Below are positions 46,598 to 55,616 of a stretch of DNA of 64,000 nucleotides, one piece after another (positions within the stretch are counted from its first letter, which is position 1; each line of letters starts with the position of its first letter). Source of the DNA: Luteibaculum sp964627445 (GTDB lineage Bacteria > Bacteroidota > Bacteroidia > Flavobacteriales_D > Luteibaculaceae); the NCBI GenBank assembly GCA_964627445.1, contig CAZVJF010000007.1, positions 62,001 through 126,000 on the forward strand. Direction: 5' to 3'. The notes under the pieces were generated by a model, which worked only from the letters and a program-made list of their open reading frames with translations, had not been told where the DNA came from and searched no databases. The position numbers and the translations under genes are program-made.

Positions 46598-46621
46598 CCA
46601 TATTTTATGAATTGCGTTGTA

Positions 46622-49600
46622 CTAGCGTTTATGGAACTTAATTTGCGCATCGCCTTGGGCGGTGCGTACGGTAATAATGTACATGCCCGCAGTAAGTACG
46701 TCTACTTGCAGTTGCAGCTGATCTGAACCGCTTGCTGCATAGGGTACTTGCAACTGCTTGCCATCTAAGCCTTGTACATAAAGTGCTTCAACGGCATCGC
46801 TAGATATACCCGATAGATACAACTCGTTTTGCGCTGGGTTGGGGTACACAGCTATGGATTGATCGGCCAACGTAGTTAAGCCTGTAGTGCCGCCTGAGAC
46901 ATGAGTCACTTCGACTACCTCACAAACTGTAGTCTGACAATCGTTGTCATCGGTAACCGTTAAACAAACCTCGTAAGTGCCATTGGAGAAAAATATGATA
47001 TACGGATTTACCTGGTTTGAACTGGCCCCGTTATTTATTTCCCAATGATAGCTACTAAAGGAATCATCACTCGGTGTAAACCGGAGTCCACCCGTATCGG
47101 GTTCCGAAGTAAAGGCTACCTCTGGAAGTGGGTTTACTCGGTACATTATCGGATTGCTTACCGCTTGCTCAGGTGTTGCACAGTTTAGTGTGGATGTGAA
47201 TTTTGCCTGTATCACTGCACTATCAGGTAACGTGGTGCTGGTGTACGATAAAGCTGGGGTGTTCTGCATAAGCTCATCGTTTACAAACCACTGAATGCGC
47301 TGTCCAGGCCCCTCACCGTTAATCTCAGAAACCTCGGTTCGTACGGTAGTTCCTTCGCAAACCGGGGTGGTTGTATTGGTGCTAATTTGAATATCGGTCA
47401 CATTCACCTTTCTGCTGGTAATGGCGGTCGGTTCACCATAAGCAAATGGGAACTGGCTACACGCTTCGCTAGTTTGCAAGCGTACGTTAAACACATCTTG
47501 CGTATTAATTTGATTGGTGCTGTAGGTGGAATCGGTAGCACCGCTAATCTTAGCGCTGTTTTTAAACCACTGATACTGTGGACTGGCCCCTGCATCTACC
47601 GCTTCACTGATACTAAAGGTTACCGTTTCCCCTGCACAGATAATGGTATCCGAGGCCACAAAAGCTACATCGGGAACAATAGATCGGCTTACTTCAAATT
47701 GAACCGTATCCCTACTAATAAGTGGCATAGCACAATTAGACTCGGTAATAACGTATTCTGCTACAATGGTGTGGTTGCCCGTGCTAAACGTATCTATCTC
47801 ATTGGATAGCAGTGCTAGGGTTGACTTTCCGTCAAACTTCCATTGTACGATACCATATCCGCCTGCATTATTAAAAGCCGTATCGGCAATAAGCTGTACG
47901 GGATCTCCCAAACACACAAAGTCACCTACATCTTTTCTGAGATCTATTTGTGGTCTCAGGGTATCTATGGATTTGTAGGTGAGTTCACTCTCCTTGGTAG
48001 GAGTCTCTAAGCAAGTGTAGTCTCCTTGTGCGGTTACCCGCAGTATGTCTTTGTTGCTCAAAGCGCTTGAGGTATATGTAAATCCACCCACCTGAACCGT
48101 GTCATCATTCACCAGCCAGGTAATTTCGTTTATACCAAACCAATTGTTGGTATCGGCAGTAAAATTGGCTTCAGCACCTATGCAAAGCGGCAGGAGCTCC
48201 TCTGAAGATACTTCTATGGTGTTGAAACTGATCGGAGTAATATCTACTACTACCGTGTCCGCATCGGTAAAGAACCCACAAAAGCTATTGGCCTCAAACT
48301 TAACACTTACTGCATCGCCAGTATTTAGCGTGTTCAATGTTAGGGTTGTGCTCTTCTCTTGTGGCAACTCCACTCCATTCACATACCAGAAAAACTCAGG
48401 GGTAACATCAAACTCTCCAGTAAGATCTGCGGTGAAAGAAACATCTCTACCATCGCATTTTAGAACAGCAGGATCATCCACGTTAAGAGTAATCTCTGGG
48501 GGTATTAATCCGCCAAGAACTGTAGTTCTAAAGGTATCAGAACTGGTGCAGTATTTATTGTCCAACATGGATATGAAGTCCGTAGACTCTACCGGAGCAG
48601 CTTTGGTTACCGCTTGGTTGGGTTGCGCTATGCTTTGCCCTGGAGACCATACAAAGTTGTCATTTACCCCCATGCTAAGCGCTAGACGATTCACCGTTAC
48701 TTGGCCATTTTCACTAAAAACTTTAAAGGTCCACGTGCCATTTGGGTCTATACCCAACAGCTTGGAAAAAGACTCCTCGGGCAGCAAATCGCCAGACAAC
48801 ACCCCTGCATTTTTAGCCGCATTGTTTGCCGATGGCGTTATGTTGTAATTCTGGCTGGTGTTGGAACCATTTCCAGAACTCAACAACAAGGCAGTGCCAT
48901 TGGGCGCTTCCAATATGGTTGTAGTACTTGCTGGGTCCGTTGTATTGAGCCTAATATTAATTTGATCGAAGACTGCTCGGTTTAAGAACAACTCATTTAC
49001 ACCGGCTACTTCTATGGCTATCTCTCCCAGCTCTCCTGCAGAAAACGTAGTGTCTTGGGTATGCTCAAACACCTGATTTTTGTATCCATAAACGGCTGTT
49101 AATGTTACGCTATCGCCAGCGCAGATCGGATCGGTTTCAGCAAAAGAGTATTGCACCCCAGTAAAAGGAACATCGGCAACGCTAGAGGTGATAAAAGCAT
49201 TGGGACAGCTATTATTGATGCCGTACAAACGGTAATACATATTGGTGTCTACCGAGGGGCGCTCTACTGTGCTAAAGTCCTCGGTTCCCGAAATATTATC
49301 CCAACTTACCCCATCCAAAGATTGCTGCAAATTATACGTGCCATTGGCGTTGTTTACCGAAAACGATAAAGGCGCATCGTTGCACAGCGCATCGTCATTC
49401 TCTACCACTAACTCACCCAGAGTTTCTATAGTAAAGGCGTATTCCTCCATTTCGCCAATGTTGGCACCTGTACACGGATCCATAATTAGCGCATCGGAAA
49501 TAACAAAACGTACCGCCCCTTCTCCAGCACTTACCTGGGCAGGAACCTGTACGATGGCCTCAAAAGTGCCGCTAACAACACCCGATCCTGACTTTGCTGC

Positions 49601-50866
49601 TTCGCCTATCAGTATGCGCTCGTTCTCATCGGTATAGTCCCCATCATTATTCCAATCAAAAAAGGCATAAGCATGCACCAAATCGCTAGAGCCCGATGTT
49701 GCCGATATCGTATAATCCAACTCCAAATCGTAAAACGCATTGGCACACAAGCTAAACTGAGAACCACTGTGGTACTCTGTTATAAAACCATCATTGGAAA
49801 AACCGCTATTTCCGCTCTCCAATTCATCCAAACGAACCTGATCTATACTCGCCCCTGCACCATTGCCTGTAGGAATGCAGTAACGAATAATTTGGCGTCT
49901 GCCCACAGGATCTCCTGAGGATACCGTAATCGTTTGGTTGGTTAGTGTGTTTTGATCTACTACAATGCTCTCTATGGCAGCATCTATAAAGTGCCCAGGA
50001 ATGGCTACCGTAGATACATCGTAAGCCAACCAAAACCAGTTGTCGCCTCCTTCTAACTGAGAAAGGTTATCGTCTATATTATTGATTGATAAATCGGCCT
50101 TAGGGTCGGTAATCGATCCTAAACGGTTGCCCGTTGCAAAAATAGCGCTAGCTCCTGTGTAGTAAAGGTCTGCGTTTAGTACATCAAAGTCTATGTCCGT
50201 ACTGCTGGATTGGTTGAAATTGATGGATTTTAATATAGAGGGTTCCACACATTGCCCTGAAAAATCGTCTACGCTTATGTTAAAGCCAAGAACAACTTGA
50301 TCTTGGTCGCCTTTGCTAAGGTATTCCGTACTAGGTTGTACCGTATTAACTGAGTTGACTACTTCATAAAACCTCTCACAAACATCTATTCCGTAATCTT
50401 CTATCTCACCATTACTGTTCGCGTCAGACCCACACCCGCTGTTAGGTGGGTTTCCATTATAATGTGTGAATACACGCATTCTGTAATTTCCAGGTTGGAC
50501 GTTAGGTGGAATAGTGTAGTTAATGGAATATGTCCCGTCTTGAACACCTGAAGCTACCTGCTGAAAAACTTCAAATGTTCCATTATCATCCCAGTCAAAA
50601 TACACACGAATCCAGTGGTCAAAGCCAGTAACTATGGAAACTGAAATATTGTATGAATCGCCCGCCTCGACAAGTGCCGTCAAATTGGCATTATTCGAGT
50701 AATTGGCGTAGCCCGTTTGCCCAGTTGAGTTGCTAAACTGTCCGTCAAAGTTTACGTTGGATATATACTCATTGTTGAAAGTAGCGGGAGACTGCTGACA
50801 GTAGGATTGGCCAAACGCATCGCTAACCAACCAAACAATGGCACAGAGAATTAGGGTTTTCTTCAT
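46622..50866 (-). CDS. GEVED-domain T9SS type A cargo protein (paralogue 2)
   Basis: A 1,414-residue secreted protein. ATG 50866 gives the signal MKKTLILCAIVWLVSDAFGQ. Order: GEVED domain 1 (VYFDWDDNGTFEVF ... GEIEDYGIDVC), a BNR-associated-like domain (~165-310), GEVED domain 2 (FFDWNNDGDYTDENE ... GEMEEYAFTIE), a P-domain-like segment (DPNGTWTFKVFSENGQ), four or five Ig-like repeats with paired Cys, a PKD-like domain, and a T9SS type A end (VYPNPAQNELYLSG ... LTAGMYIITVRT). No enzyme motif was seen, so a surface or matrix role is likely. Bases 46560-50002 are probably present twice in the genome. Confidence 0.9.
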   Translation of the reverse strand: MKKTLILCAIVWLVSDAFGQSYCQQSPATFNNEYISNVNFDGQFSNSTGQTGYANYSNNANLTALVEAGDSYNISVSIVTGFDHWIRVYFDWDDNGTFEVFQQVASGVQDGTYSINYTIPPNVQPGNYRMRVFTHYNGNPPNSGCGSDANSNGEIEDYGIDVCERFYEVVNSVNTVQPSTEYLSKGDQDQVVLGFNISVDDFSGQCVEPSILKSINFNQSSSTDIDFDVLNADLYYTGASAIFATGNRLGSITDPKADLSINNIDDNLSQLEGGDNWFWLAYDVSTVAIPGHFIDAAIESIVVDQNTLTNQTITVSSGDPVGRRQIIRYCIPTGNGAGASIDQVRLDELESGNSGFSNDGFITEYHSGSQFSLCANAFYDLELDYTISATSGSSDLVHAYAFFDWNNDGDYTDENERILIGEAAKSGSGVVSGTFEAIVQVPAQVSAGEGAVRFVISDALIMDPCTGANIGEMEEYAFTIETLGELVVENDDALCNDAPLSFSVNNANGTYNLQQSLDGVSWDNISGTEDFSTVERPSVDTNMYYRLYGINNSCPNAFITSSVADVPFTGVQYSFAETDPICAGDSVTLTAVYGYKNQVFEHTQDTTFSAGELGEIAIEVAGVNELFLNRAVFDQINIRLNTTDPASTTTILEAPNGTALLLSSGNGSNTSQNYNITPSANNAAKNAGVLSGDLLPEESFSKLLGIDPNGTWTFKVFSENGQVTVNRLALSMGVNDNFVWSPGQSIAQPNQAVTKAAPVESTDFISMLDNKYCTSSDTFRTTVLGGLIPPEITLNVDDPAVLKCDGRDVSFTADLTGEFDVTPEFFWYVNGVELPQEKSTTLTLNTLNTGDAVSVKFEANSFCGFFTDADTVVVDITPISFNTIEVSSEELLPLCIGAEANFTADTNNWFGINEITWLVNDDTVQVGGFTYTSSALSNKDILRVTAQGDYTCLETPTKESELTYKSIDTLRPQIDLRKDVGDFVCLGDPVQLIADTAFNNAGGYGIVQWKFDGKSTLALLSNEIDTFSTGNHTIVAEYVITESNCAMPLISRDTVQFEVSRSIVPDVAFVASDTIICAGETVTFSISEAVDAGASPQYQWFKNSAKISGATDSTYSTNQINTQDVFNVRLQTSEACSQFPFAYGEPTAITSRKVNVTDIQISTNTTTPVCEGTTVRTEVSEINGEGPGQRIQWFVNDELMQNTPALSYTSTTLPDSAVIQAKFTSTLNCATPEQAVSNPIMYRVNPLPEVAFTSEPDTGGLRFTPSDDSFSSYHWEINNGASSNQVNPYIIFFSNGTYEVCLTVTDDNDCQTTVCEVVEVTHVSGGTTGLTTLADQSIAVYPNPAQNELYLSGISSDAVEALYVQGLDGKQLQVPYAASGSDQLQLQVDVLTAGMYIITVRTAQGDAQIKFHKR

Positions 50867-50937
50867 GTCTACTAAGGTAGTCATCGAAGAAAACCAGCCG
50901 CTTGTCTAAAAATCAAGGTTTAGCAATAAATCCCTGC

Positions 50938-50950
50938 AGATTTGAAATCT
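50938..50950. promoter_or_regulatory. Conserved palindrome AGATTTGAAATCT, copy 2
   Basis: Same 13-bp palindrome as at 46362-46374, again 72 bp from the start codon (ATG 50866), inside a ~70-bp block shared by the two upstream regions. Confidence 0.5.
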
Positions 50951-51010
50951 TACTAACCCAATTTCATTTGATGTTATAAAGGAATCCTGTTACAAGAAAA
51001 AATGACCTTA

Positions 51011-51041
51011 CACTCACTCCACTTCGGAAGCAGAGTGAGTG
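51011..51041 (-). terminator. Hairpin after the third GEVED gene
   Basis: CACTCACTC / GAGTGAGTG outer stem, a 2x2 mismatch, then CTTC/GAAG inner stem. On the minus strand it is followed by TAAGGTCATTTTTTC, so the T-run starts late. It lies 18 nt beyond the stop at 51059. Confidence 0.65.
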
Positions 51042-51058
51042 GGTCATCTAACCAAAAC

Positions 51059-54000
51059 CTACTCTTTACTAAGGCTTATACGTTGGGTCAACTGTCCAGT
51101 TTTAGACTGTAATATTATGGTATACATACCAGAACTTAACTTCGAAAAATCACACTGTATTCGGCTTTCTGTTGTGGTTTGGCTGTATGGTATTGTTAAA
51201 ATCCTACCCGCATTATCTAAGGCTTGTAATTGTTCAATTTCGGTGTTTGCAGGCAACTGAATCCAAAACACACCCGATGTTGGGTTGGGATATACTTGAA
51301 GCGCCTGCTTCTGTTGCGTACCACGTATGCTGGTTATGTAACTCACCTCCTCACATGTTGTATTCGTGCAGAAATTGGCATCCGTAATGGTTAAGCATAC
51401 TTGATACTTACCATTTGTGGTAAACTTATGGTTTGGTGTTGTTTGCAGGGATGTACTGCCGTCTCCAAAATCCCAACGGTATTCTATAAAATCGGATGAA
51501 GCAGGAATGAAGGAGTAACTTTCATCACTTTCCTGATCAAATCGAAATTGACTGTCCGGCAATTCGTTAGCGGCAATAACTATATTATTACTCATGGGCT
51601 CAGGATCAATGGGACAAACCACATCGGTTATTAACCGAGCCACCAACTCATCCCCATTTTTTGGCGCGGGCAGTGTAATTGTACTTATACCGTTGCGCTG
51701 AATCGATGTGCCGTTGAGCAACCAGTCATATATTGGATTGGAGCCACCACCTTCCAAAAAGGAAACAGAAGCGGTTAAAGGCTCGCCTTCACAAATAGGC
51801 ATTTCAGTTTCAGCGTTAATCCGTATTTCTGATAAAGTAGGTTGCGAAACAATGATTTTAACTGGTGAAGCGAAATCATACAGGAATGTAGCGCAACGTA
51901 GCGAACTCTCAAGGCGCACATTCACTTCATCACCAGTTCTTAACTCTGAAGTTATGAAGGATGTGCCCGTTTCTCCAGGAAGCTTTTCACCATTAAGTAG
52001 CCACTGCAGCTTAGGTGATGCCCCTCCATTTTCTATGGTAGTTACATCAAAGCTTATTGTTTCGCCCGCACAGATGCGGGTTTTAGAAGCGCTAAAAACT
52101 ACGTCTGGTGTTGGTGATGGATCTACAAAGAAACTAATGGCTGCTTCTTCTAAGTTGCTTTCGGTGCATGTTCCAGGAATTTGGTAGGCTACTTTAACCT
52201 CATGATTACCATTGCCAAAAGTGTCCGATTCAAAAACCAAACCGTTGTAGGTAAATTGTTGGCCATTATGGTACCACTGAAGGGTGCCATTTCCCCCTGA
52301 ATTGTTAAATGAGGTGTCGGCAACGATTCGAACGAGGCTATTTTGACAGATAGTTTGATCGTTCTGCTCCGATTCAACGGTTATTTTGGGTTGTAGCTTC
52401 TTTATAGATCTGTATGTTATGGATCGCTCCACTTGGGTTGTGGTTAAGCATGGATACTCCCCAGTTACGGTAACGGATATTACATCCATGTCATTTAAAC
52501 CGCTGGGAGAGAAAAGCGTGCCTCCTTCTTGCATTTCAGAGCCGTTTATAAACCACTTAATGCCAGCATTGGGTCCAAAAGAAGACGTATCACAGGTAAA
52601 AGAGGCGTCAATTCCTTCGCAAACCGGAAAGTTCCGGTCAGAAGCAATAGCTAATGTAGGATCTAACTCAGGTAAAAACGAGATAATGGTACTTTCTAAG
52701 GCTGTAAATGTACCACAAGCATTGGTTGAGGCTACAAAAATACTTACTTCATCTCCTTCCTCTAAATCAGCTGATGTAAACTCTTCTTGGGTAGCGCCCA
52801 CTACATCATCACCGTTGATTCTCCACTGGTAGGTAAGCTGCTCTGATGCGTTATCTACATCCGTTGCGAAGGTAAAAGATGTTCCTGCGCAAACCGGTAC
52901 ACTAGGGCTTTTCTCCAAGGTCACTGCTATCGGCTGTTCCTCAAATACAGCTATTGGAAGATCTTCACTGGTATTGCAATAAACGTTTTGAAGCGAAGCC
53001 GTATACGTTGTAGATTCTGCAGGGAAAACCGAGATTGAATCTCCAACGGTTGCCGAGGTACTATCTGCTGGCGACCATCGAATAGTGTCATTTACACCAA
53101 AGAACATGCGAAAAGCATCAATGTCAATACGCCCCCCTAAGTCCTCCGATACTGCTACCAGTTTCCAGGTTCCGTTCGGATCTACACCATCGAAGCGGCT
53201 TAATGAGTGCTCGGGTGTATATGTACCTGATAGTACTCCAGATACGCTGGTAACACTGGGAGCTCCATCCCTTACGAAGCATACGGTATTGCCTGTTCCA
53301 AAATTGCTCGAACCATTTCCATAGCTCAATACTAGTTTTTGAGCATCAGAAGCATCTGGAGCATAAAGCATAAACAGATTGCCAGCAGCCATGTTGTTAA
53401 TAGAAACATCAATGCACAGCGAATCCAGGGTAACCGAGTTACTAGTTGCTGGGGAGATGCCGCTAACCACTAAAGGCATTTCAGCTGGTTGGTTCGTTGC
53501 TGTTACGGCATTTTCAGTTTCAAATATTGCTATAGGATATTCAAATGCGCCCGAGAGCTGTACCGTATCACCAACACAGATTTCAGTCTGATCTTGCTGG
53601 ACGTTTTGCAAACCAACGAAAGGTACATCTACAATATCGGAATACATTTGGCCATTAGGGCAGGAAGCGTTGTTAGCCATTATCCTAAAATAGGTTGTGG
53701 TATCAATGGCATCTGTCGTTACACTATTACCACTAATACTCAACGTTTGCCATGAAGTACGGTTATTGGACTTCTGGTATAAAAAGCCCGTTTGACCATT
53801 GATGGCCTCAAGTTGAACCGATTGAGTTTCGCAAAGAGGAATAGTACTAGCAGTACTTAATTCACCCGCTTTGTGAAGAACGTAACTGTAATCTTCAGCC
53901 TCACCTGTGACTGTTGCTACGCAAGGTGTAGCAGCGGCTGACTGTGTTATCATTACCCGCATTACGGAAGTTCCAGGAAGGGCATGCTGGGGGGGCACAA

Positions 54001-55360
54001 TAGTGTTGTTTACCGTACCGCTCCTGTCAGCTTCTACTAAAAACAAAAGTGTTTGGTCATTACCCAGAAGGTAGTGCTCATCCTTATCAACGAAATCACC
54101 ATCTCGGTTCCAATCAAAATAGGCATGAATAAACAACGGAAATTGACCATCAATAAAGGCCCGGGAAATGTTGTATTGCACTTCTAAATTATACTCTACG
54201 CCTACGCACGCGTCAAAGGGCTTTAACTGTGCCGCATAGTTAAAGTATGGAGCAAAACCACTGGCATTATCTAGCTTATCCATTGTTACCTGAGTAACAT
54301 GTGCGCCGTCACCAAAAGGATCTCCTTGACCGTCTTCAGGAACACAATAGCTATTCACAATTAAACGCTTGCCTGCTGGGTCGCCATTGTTAACAGCTAC
54401 CGTTGAATTGCTAGCATTCTCAGTATCAATAATCATGCTGGTAAGCGCAGCATCAACGTGGTTGTCTAATTGCGCATTGGCATCAATATCGTAAGTAAGC
54501 CAGAACCAATTGTCACCTTGAGCCAAGGCATCCAGATTGTCGGAAATATCAGTAATGCTAAAATTGGATCCAGCCATAGCTGATCCCACTTGATTGCTTG
54601 CATTGAAATTCGCTTCACTACCGGTGTAAAAAAGCTGTATGTTGGACACATCGGTAGCTAAAGCGTCAGATGCTCCTTCGTTAAACCGCATTTCGTGCAA
54701 AACTATGGGGGACGCACAATTCGAAGTAGTAAGCTTAATTCCTAAAATTTGGTTTTGGGTAGTACCCTTGCCCACAGAATTCGTACTCTCCTGGTTAACC
54801 AATACATTATCGAGCGACATGGCAACACCATCACAAACCCTCAAGGTGTAGTCCTCCGCCTCACCGTAACTATCATCCTCGCATGCCGCAGCGTAAGGCC
54901 CTGCTCCGGTCTCATATTCATAAACAATTCTCATTCGAACATCGCCTAACACTGCAGTTGCCGGAACAGTAAAGCTTGAGTTAAATGTCCTGGGGTGGTT
55001 TCCACTTTGACTTGCTACCAAATAAACTTCACCCAAATCGAAAAAGTCTTGGTCATTATTCCAATCGACAAGTACTCTTGCGTAGTGACTGGAACCATTT
55101 TGATTTCCATCGGTAACAAATCGTAGGTCTAAATTATCTCCTGGTTCTACTATTGCAATGAAGTTTCCGTTGCCGCTAAAATTACCATAGCCATTGCCGC
55201 TTTGACCATTACTCGCGTTTATCCATTCACTGGATCCGTTTTTAGTCAGCTCCACTTGATCTAAAAACTCGCTTGTAAAATCAAAATTCGGGATGCAGTA
55301 CTGGCCAAAACTTTGTAAAGCAGCAACAACAAATAATAGGGTGACTAGTTTTCTTCTCAT
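51059..55360 (-). CDS. GEVED-domain T9SS type A cargo protein (paralogue 3)
   Basis: A 1,433-residue secreted protein with the same plan as the two genes downstream: signal MRRKLVTLLFVVAALQSFGQ, GEVED domain 1 (VLVDWNNDQDFFD ... GEAEDYTLRVC), BNR-associated-like domain (NWFWLTYDIDANAQLDNHVDA), GEVED domain 2 (FDWNRDGDFVDKDEHY ... GEAEDYSYVLH), P-domain-like segment (DPNGTWKLVAVSEDLGG), Ig-like repeats, PKD (RWDFGDGSTSLQ) and T9SS type A end (VYPNPTSGVFWIQLP ... LSSGMYTIILQS). It is more diverged than the other two and lacks their upstream palindrome. An exact -7 box ends 4 nt before its ATG. Confidence 0.92.
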   Translation of the reverse strand: MRRKLVTLLFVVAALQSFGQYCIPNFDFTSEFLDQVELTKNGSSEWINASNGQSGNGYGNFSGNGNFIAIVEPGDNLDLRFVTDGNQNGSSHYARVLVDWNNDQDFFDLGEVYLVASQSGNHPRTFNSSFTVPATAVLGDVRMRIVYEYETGAGPYAAACEDDSYGEAEDYTLRVCDGVAMSLDNVLVNQESTNSVGKGTTQNQILGIKLTTSNCASPIVLHEMRFNEGASDALATDVSNIQLFYTGSEANFNASNQVGSAMAGSNFSITDISDNLDALAQGDNWFWLTYDIDANAQLDNHVDAALTSMIIDTENASNSTVAVNNGDPAGKRLIVNSYCVPEDGQGDPFGDGAHVTQVTMDKLDNASGFAPYFNYAAQLKPFDACVGVEYNLEVQYNISRAFIDGQFPLFIHAYFDWNRDGDFVDKDEHYLLGNDQTLLFLVEADRSGTVNNTIVPPQHALPGTSVMRVMITQSAAATPCVATVTGEAEDYSYVLHKAGELSTASTIPLCETQSVQLEAINGQTGFLYQKSNNRTSWQTLSISGNSVTTDAIDTTTYFRIMANNASCPNGQMYSDIVDVPFVGLQNVQQDQTEICVGDTVQLSGAFEYPIAIFETENAVTATNQPAEMPLVVSGISPATSNSVTLDSLCIDVSINNMAAGNLFMLYAPDASDAQKLVLSYGNGSSNFGTGNTVCFVRDGAPSVTSVSGVLSGTYTPEHSLSRFDGVDPNGTWKLVAVSEDLGGRIDIDAFRMFFGVNDTIRWSPADSTSATVGDSISVFPAESTTYTASLQNVYCNTSEDLPIAVFEEQPIAVTLEKSPSVPVCAGTSFTFATDVDNASEQLTYQWRINGDDVVGATQEEFTSADLEEGDEVSIFVASTNACGTFTALESTIISFLPELDPTLAIASDRNFPVCEGIDASFTCDTSSFGPNAGIKWFINGSEMQEGGTLFSPSGLNDMDVISVTVTGEYPCLTTTQVERSITYRSIKKLQPKITVESEQNDQTICQNSLVRIVADTSFNNSGGNGTLQWYHNGQQFTYNGLVFESDTFGNGNHEVKVAYQIPGTCTESNLEEAAISFFVDPSPTPDVVFSASKTRICAGETISFDVTTIENGGASPKLQWLLNGEKLPGETGTSFITSELRTGDEVNVRLESSLRCATFLYDFASPVKIIVSQPTLSEIRINAETEMPICEGEPLTASVSFLEGGGSNPIYDWLLNGTSIQRNGISTITLPAPKNGDELVARLITDVVCPIDPEPMSNNIVIAANELPDSQFRFDQESDESYSFIPASSDFIEYRWDFGDGSTSLQTTPNHKFTTNGKYQVCLTITDANFCTNTTCEEVSYITSIRGTQQKQALQVYPNPTSGVFWIQLPANTEIEQLQALDNAGRILTIPYSQTTTESRIQCDFSKLSSGMYTIILQSKTGQLTQRISLSKE

Positions 55361-55364
55361 GGAG

Positions 55365-55372
55365 CAAAAGTA
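55365..55372 (-). promoter_or_regulatory. -7 promoter box of the third GEVED gene (TACTTTTG)
   Basis: Exact TAnnTTTG match on the minus strand, 4 nt before ATG 55360; predicts a leaderless mRNA. Confidence 0.6.
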
Positions 55373-55556
55373 CTTAGCAGCGGATTGGTATATATTAACA
55401 TTTAATTAATTTCCTCTTTATTGTTGAGTATGTGCATGTAATTATTGAGTAGACGCCAATAATTTAATAATGAAGCCTAAAGTTTAGTAAATTATTTTTG
55501 ATAGTTTACTATATTATCAGGCTATAACTCATAGCTTGACAATTAGCGGTAAAAAA

Positions 55557-55588
55557 CAAAGGGCGTGTCAAAAATGACACGCCCTTTG
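55557..55588 (-). terminator. Terminator of the gyrA-TPR unit
   Basis: CAAAGGGCGTGTCA / TGACACGCCCTTTG, a perfect 14-bp stem with a 4-nt loop; on the minus strand a T-rich run follows. It lies 28 nt after the stop at 55617. Confidence 0.93.
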
Positions 55589-55616
55589 ATAAGATTCTTA
55601 GATTTTCGCTCAGTCG

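Larger units (their letters stand above)
46291..46621. other. Spacer between GEVED paralogues with conserved upstream block
   Basis: No gene. It holds the terminator of the right-hand paralogue (46568-46597) and about 90 bp upstream of the left paralogue that align well with the region upstream of 50866, including the palindrome at 46362-46374. Confidence 0.75.

Noticed and set aside
48099..48848. 249-codon plus-strand open frame
   Set aside because: Antisense to a GEVED gene; Ser/Val-rich shadow translation without a signal or motif.
46362..50950. Same regulator for the GEVED palindromes and the feoA palindrome
   Set aside because: Both contain AGATT/AATCT half-sites, but the spacing differs and the flanking TTT/AAA of the feoA site is missing, so a shared regulator is not supported.
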